NCBI GenBank assembly: GCA_964498125.1
Contig: CAZCGE010000083.1
Coordinates: 1-8,123 of the forward strand
Reading direction: 5' to 3'
DNA length: 8,123 nucleotides
Origin: CAMDBL01 sp964498125
Lineage (GTDB): Bacteria > Pseudomonadota > Alphaproteobacteria > Rhizobiales > Hyphomicrobiaceae
A program made the position numbers and the translations under genes. The notes beneath the pieces are model-generated. The model did not search any database. It was not told where the DNA came from and saw nothing but the letters and a program-made list of their open reading frames with translations. Shown here one piece after another: positions 4,619-8,123 of this stretch; within the stretch, counting starts at the first letter, position 1, and the number at the start of each line of letters is the position of its first letter.

Positions 4619-6799
4619 TCACTGGCGGTCACCCAAGCGGCGCGCCGCGAGATGGCTGCGGTAAAAGGCGGCGAGTGGCGCGTAGCCGGGCAATGCCAGC
4701 TGCTCGCAGGCCACGATGGCGGCTTCGGCGGCCGTGCGCTCGTCGCCGCGCAAGCGGTCGAGCACCTGCTGGTGGGCCGTCGCGACTGTTGCGAATGCGG
4801 CACTCGCCGCCATGCCCTCATCGCCAAGCAATGCATAAATGCACTCGGCCTGCGCGCGGCCCCTGAGTTCGGTTCGATCGATTTCCAGGAACGCGAAGCC
4901 CGGCGCGGCCTGGACCGTGCGCTCACCGCAGACGATGGCAACACCATAGGTCTTGGTCGCCGCTTCGAGCCGCGCGGCGACGTTGACGGCATCGCCGAGG
5001 ATGGAATAGTCGAACCGCTGGTGCGAGCCGATATTGCCGACGCAGCAAGCGCCGGTGTTGAGCCCGACGCCGATCTTGATGTCCGTATGCGGTTCATTGC
5101 GCGCCGCGGCTTGCGCCGCCCAGGTCTCGTTCAGGCGCGCCAATTCGTCGACCATGGCCAGGGCTGCCCGGCAGGCGTTCGGTGCATGCAGTGGATCGGC
5201 GAGCGGCGCGTTCCAGAAAGCCATCACCGCGGCGCCCATGAACTTGTCGATCGTGCCGCGATGCCGCAGGATGATGTCGGACATCGGCCCGAAGAAGCGG
5301 TTGGCGAAGGCAATCAGCGCCTGGGCGTCCAGTGTCTCGGCGATGCGGGAGAACTGGCGGATGTCGGCGAACAGCAGCGTCAGCTCGCGCATCTCGCCGC
5401 CAAGCTTCAGTTTCTCGGGATGGCGCGCGAGTTCATCGATCACCGCCGGCGACACGTAGTGGCCGAACGCGACCTGCATACGCACGCGCGCGACTTCCGT
5501 GCGCACAAAGGTCTCCAGCGAGCCGGCTACGTAGAGCGCGGTAATGGCCAGGGTCGGATAAATGGGATCGAACAGCAGCCCCAATTTGAGGTAGGCCAGC
5601 CATGACAGCACAATCACGGCGGCGCTCGCACCGGCCGCCGCGGCAGCGGCCTGTAGTGGGCCGAACCGCCAGATCAGCCACGCCACCAGCGCGCCGACGA
5701 CCAGCAGCAAGACGATTTCCGCGCCCAAGGCATAGGCTGGCCGGACGAGATGCGCGCCGGCCAGCATCTGTTCCAGCGCCTGGGCGTGCACTTCGACGCC
5801 GGGCACCGCCTCGGCCAAAGGCGTGGCGTGAAAATCCTTGAGACCGACGGCCGTGCCGCCGATCAGAATAAGACGCCCGGCGACCTCGCGCGCATCGAAG
5901 TCGGATGCAAGAACACGCTGTGCCGATAGGTAACGGCGGTCATCAGGTGGCGAGAACCGCAGCCAGAACTCACCGCGCGCCGTCGTTGGCAGCACGGTTC
6001 GCCCGATGCGAATGTATTCCACGCCTGTCCGTTGCCCGAACGCAGTTTGCCCGCTGCTCCCCGAGGACTTGACCTGCACGGTCGTTTCGCCGTTTGCCAG
6101 CCGCAGCGCTTCGAGTGCCAGCGAGGGATGCAGCGCTCCGGCCGCCGACACCAGCAGCGGCACGCGGCGGAGGATCTGATCGTGCTCGGGCCACCAATTG
6201 ACCGCGCCATAACCACGCGCGCCCGCGGTGATCAGAGGCAGGCTCGATACCGCGCCGCGAAAGCCCCGCACGAACGGCTTGGGATCATCACCAGCCAGCG
6301 TAAATCGGGCGCGGGATGCCTCTGGCAGGCGACCGGTACTGTCATCGGCCATGAATCCAATGGCAACCTGAGCATTTGTGATCGCCGCGCCCAGTTGGCC
6401 ATCACCCGATGTCAGCTGTGCGACCAGGGCACGTGATGCCTCGCTGCCCACCGCGCCGGCCAGCGCGCGCGCAATCACATCCGGAGACAGCCGATCTGGC
6501 TCCGGCATGACGATATCGAGGGCGATCACCTTGGCGCCGGCGCGCCACAGCACCCCGATGAGGTCTGCAAGATGCGTGCGCGGCCACGGCCATTGCCCGA
6601 ATTTTTCCAGCGAGGCTTCGTCGATGGCGACGATGCGCACGGGCAGCGCCGGATCGAGGACGCGCGGCGACAGACGCAGGTAGCTGTCGAACACCGCCGC
6701 GCTGAGCCGGGCGACCGGTGTCGGTTCGGCAATGCGCAGCGCCACGGCGGCCAGCAGCAGGACCGACACGATGCTGAGGAAAGTCCTGGTCGGTGCCAT
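4619..6799 (-). CDS. CHASE2-domain transmembrane class III adenylate/guanylate cyclase, one metal ligand lost
   Basis: This 726-residue membrane sensor starts with a transmembrane helix (about 8-24), followed by an extracytoplasmic CHASE2 domain (about 34-345; AIDEASLEKFGQWPWPR, VIALDIVMPE, LILIGGTAVGLKDFHATPL). Three more transmembrane helices (about 357-376, 383-402, 405-425), a linker and a class III cyclase domain (about 465-660) follow, then a helical tail. Class III cyclases make cAMP or cGMP from ATP or GTP. Visible catalytic residues are metal ligand Asp479 (LLFADIRQFS), base-specifying Lys519, Ser599 at the position that is Thr in class IIIb, and transition-state Asn606 and Arg610 (GDAVNVAAR). 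The second metal-binding Asp of the usual G-D-A-V-M motif is Ala523 (KFMGAAVMAFWNAP, codon 5231-5233), so activity is doubtful. The start at 6797-6799 begins directly before the first membrane helix. The open frame runs upstream to an ATG at 6968-6970, but those 57 residues are Arg/His/Pro-rich and not protein-like. The ribosome binding site AAGGA (6814-6818) is 14 bases away, which is weak. Only 5 bases separate its stop from that of the convergent FecR-domain gene. Confidence 0.92.
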   Translation of the reverse strand: MAPTRTFLSIVSVLLLAAVALRIAEPTPVARLSAAVFDSYLRLSPRVLDPALPVRIVAIDEASLEKFGQWPWPRTHLADLIGVLWRAGAKVIALDIVMPEPDRLSPDVIARALAGAVGSEASRALVAQLTSGDGQLGAAITNAQVAIGFMADDSTGRLPEASRARFTLAGDDPKPFVRGFRGAVSSLPLITAGARGYGAVNWWPEHDQILRRVPLLVSAAGALHPSLALEALRLANGETTVQVKSSGSSGQTAFGQRTGVEYIRIGRTVLPTTARGEFWLRFSPPDDRRYLSAQRVLASDFDAREVAGRLILIGGTAVGLKDFHATPLAEAVPGVEVHAQALEQMLAGAHLVRPAYALGAEIVLLLVVGALVAWLIWRFGPLQAAAAAAGASAAVIVLSWLAYLKLGLLFDPIYPTLAITALYVAGSLETFVRTEVARVRMQVAFGHYVSPAVIDELARHPEKLKLGGEMRELTLLFADIRQFSRIAETLDAQALIAFANRFFGPMSDIILRHRGTIDKFMGAAVMAFWNAPLADPLHAPNACRAALAMVDELARLNETWAAQAAARNEPHTDIKIGVGLNTGACCVGNIGSHQRFDYSILGDAVNVAARLEAATKTYGVAIVCGERTVQAAPGFAFLEIDRTELRGRAQAECIYALLGDEGMAASAAFATVATAHQQVLDRLRGDERTAAEAAIVACEQLALPGYAPLAAFYRSHLAARRLGDRQ

Positions 6800-6926
6800 G
6801 CTCGGCGGCCAAATCCTTGCGCGAGGCTGGAAGTATCGGCGACTCGCATGTCCAGTAGCAAGCAGGCCCGCCGGGCGCAAATTAGCGCGGGGATGAACCC
6901 GATGAGTGTGCCGCGATTGAAAGACT

Positions 6927-6956
6927 TTGGTTGGCGGGCGTTGATCCGCATAGGAT
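6927..6956 (+). promoter_or_regulatory. Possible sigma-70-type promoter for the FAH-family gene
   Basis: TTGGTT (6927-6932, 3 of 6 to TTGACA) and TAGGAT (6951-6956, 4 of 6 to TATAAT) are 18 bases apart, which would start RNA near 6963, about 25 bases before the ATG. The match is modest and such boxes occur by chance, so this is tentative. Confidence 0.25.
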
Positions 6957-6974
6957 GGGGGCAAAGCCAACGGC

Positions 6975-6979
6975 GGGAG
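6975..6979 (+). promoter_or_regulatory. Ribosome binding site of the FAH-family gene
   Basis: GGGAG lies 8 bases before the ATG at 6988-6990. This good spacing supports that start over the internal ATG at 7000. Confidence 0.6.
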
Positions 6980-6987
6980 AGAACCTC

Positions 6988-8123
6988 ATGCGCGCACGAA
7001 TGACAGCGGCGGCGACGCTGCCCAAGGACGGCGTGACAGGCGCATTGGCGGGCCGCGTCTGGCGCCCCGACGTTGCCGGCCCGTCGGTGGTGGCCATCCG
7101 CGCCGACGGGGTCTTCGACATCTCGAAAGCGGCCCCGACCATGCGCGATCTGGCCGAAGCCGCCGATCCGGCCGGACTGGTCAAAGCGGCCGCGGGCGAA
7201 CGCATCGGCAGTCTCGATGCGATTCTCGCCAACACGCCGGAAGGCTCGCGCGACCGCCAGCAACCCTGGCTGCTGGCGCCGGTCGACCTGCAGGCCGTCA
7301 AAGCCGCCGGTGTGACGTTTGCCCGTTCGCTGTTGGAGCGCGTCATCGAGGAGCAGGCCAAGGGCTCGCCCGCCAAGGCCGAGGCAATCCGCGGCAGCGT
7401 CGAAACCCAGCTCGGCGGCGATCTGAAGCGATTGAAACCTGGTTCTCCGCAAGCCCTGGAACTGAAGAAGACGCTGATCGCCGCCGGCGCCTGGTCGCAG
7501 TATCTGGAGGTCGGGATCGGCGAGGACGCCGAGATCTTCACCAAGGCGCAGCCGATGTCGGCCGTCGGCCATGGCATGGAGGCCGGCCTGCATCCGCGAT
7601 CCACGTGGAACAATCCGGAGCCTGAGGTGGCGCTGTTGGTCTCCGCCAAGGGCCGGATCGTCGGGGCGACGCTCGGCAACGACGTCAATCTGCGCGACTT
7701 CGAGGGCCGCTCGGCGCTGCTGCTGTCGAAAGCCAAGGACAACAACGCTTCCGCCACGCTCGGGCCCTTCATCCGCTTGTTCGATGGCGGCTTTTCGCTC
7801 GACAGCGTGCGCAGGATGGACATCGAGCTCGAGGTCGTGGGAGCGGAAGGCTTCAAGCTCGAAGGGCACTCGTCCATGTCCGAGATTGCCCGCGATCCGG
7901 CCGATCTGGTGGCTGAGATGATCGGCAAGACGCACCAGTACCCCGATGGCGCCATCCTCTATCTCGGCACCATGTTCGCGCCGATCGAGGATCGCGATGC
8001 CCCTGGCATGGGCTTCACGCACAAGCTCGGTGATATCGTCACGATCCACGCGCCCGAACTCGGCGCGCTGGTCAACCGCATGGTCATGGCCGATCAAGCC
8101 GCGCCCTGGACCTTTGGCGTGGC
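6988..8123 (+). CDS. Fumarylacetoacetate hydrolase (FAH)-family protein, 3' end cut by the window
   Basis: An uninterrupted frame of 378 codons runs from the ATG at 6988 off the right edge with no stop. FAH-family enzymes are metal-dependent and cleave, hydrolyse, decarboxylate or dehydrate diketo or keto-deoxy acids in aromatic and sugar-acid breakdown. Here an N-terminal domain (about 1-165) precedes the FAH core (about 170-378). The core shows YLEVGIGEDAEIF (172-184), the metal-binding pair Glu211 and Glu213 in NNPEPEVALLV, the third ligand Asp232 in GNDVNLRDFEG, a Lys-rich stretch (248-250), and a C-terminal part with YLGTMFAP (325-332), GMGFTHKLGDIVTIHAPELG (340-359) and PWTFGV. The long N-terminal domain and these motifs fit the roughly 390-residue FAH subgroup (COG3970-like, from memory), so only about 10-15 residues should be missing. 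The substrate cannot be assigned: fumarylacetoacetase, acylpyruvase and keto-deoxy-sugar-acid dehydratase activities all occur in the superfamily. It is divergent from the cyclase gene. Confidence 0.9.
   Translation, partial: MRARMTAAATLPKDGVTGALAGRVWRPDVAGPSVVAIRADGVFDISKAAPTMRDLAEAADPAGLVKAAAGERIGSLDAILANTPEGSRDRQQPWLLAPVDLQAVKAAGVTFARSLLERVIEEQAKGSPAKAEAIRGSVETQLGGDLKRLKPGSPQALELKKTLIAAGAWSQYLEVGIGEDAEIFTKAQPMSAVGHGMEAGLHPRSTWNNPEPEVALLVSAKGRIVGATLGNDVNLRDFEGRSALLLSKAKDNNASATLGPFIRLFDGGFSLDSVRRMDIELEVVGAEGFKLEGHSSMSEIARDPADLVAEMIGKTHQYPDGAILYLGTMFAPIEDRDAPGMGFTHKLGDIVTIHAPELGALVNRMVMADQAAPWTFGV

Larger units (their letters stand above)
6800..6987. other. Divergent intergenic region between the cyclase and FAH-family genes
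   Basis: This 188-base region carries the upstream signals of two divergent genes. A short palindrome GCCCGCCGGGC lies at 6866-6876. A candidate promoter for the rightward gene is described separately. I see no convincing promoter for the cyclase and no conserved small gene. Confidence 0.5.

Noticed and set aside
4600..4640. Possible bidirectional terminator between the convergent FecR-domain and cyclase genes
   Set aside because: Only 5 bases separate the stop codons, and I find no strong stem with a T run on either side.
6800..6970. 57-residue N-terminal extension of the cyclase from the ATG at 6968-6970
   Set aside because: The extension is Arg/His/Pro-rich and unlike a cytoplasmic tail or signal sequence. 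The ATG at 6797-6799 directly precedes the first membrane helix, as is usual for CHASE2 proteins.
6526..8097. Long open frame (523 codons) on the minus strand across the FAH gene, the divergent region and the cyclase 5' end
   Set aside because: It is antisense to the conserved FAH-family gene and overlaps the cyclase N-terminus in another frame; the translation has no family motifs.

Overview
The window is GC-rich throughout and holds five protein-coding genes packed with little spare DNA. Codon choice, the gene families and the pairing of a secreted FecR-domain protein with a CHASE2-type cyclase suggest an alphaproteobacterium, perhaps of the Hyphomicrobiales/Bradyrhizobium-like or Rhodospirillales type. 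That placement is an inference from style and families. There is no rRNA, tRNA, CRISPR array, insertion sequence or phage gene that I can see.

Layout: (1) Bases 17-3296 on the minus strand carry a two-gene catabolic cluster, transcribed leftwards: a short-chain dehydrogenase (2493-3296), then the large molybdopterin-binding subunit of a xanthine dehydrogenase/CO dehydrogenase-family hydroxylase (17-2371). A 112-base gap containing a strong inverted repeat separates them. A perfect ribosome binding site at the extreme left edge shows that another gene follows outside the window. (2) Bases 3297-3647 are a 351-base divergent intergenic region with several short inverted and direct repeats. (3) Bases 3648-6799 hold two convergent genes with only 5 bases between their stop codons: a secreted FecR-domain protein (plus strand) and a membrane CHASE2 sensor fused to a class III nucleotide cyclase (minus strand). 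(4) Bases 6800-6987 are a second divergent promoter region. (5) From 6988 to the right edge runs a fumarylacetoacetate hydrolase (FAH)-family enzyme on the plus strand, cut off by the window end shortly before its expected C-terminus.

How they work together (inference): the hydroxylase subunit and the dehydrogenase probably act on one organic substrate, which the sequence does not identify. The FAH enzyme is also typical of aromatic or sugar-acid catabolism, but it is a separate transcription unit. The FecR-domain protein and the CHASE2 cyclase both place domains outside the cytoplasmic membrane and may form an envelope-sensing pair.

The most notable observation is in the cyclase. Its catalytic domain is otherwise well conserved, but the second metal-binding aspartate is replaced by alanine (codon 5231-5233), so the protein may be an impaired or non-catalytic cyclase-fold signalling protein. 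I did not find convincing evidence of a wholly new system.
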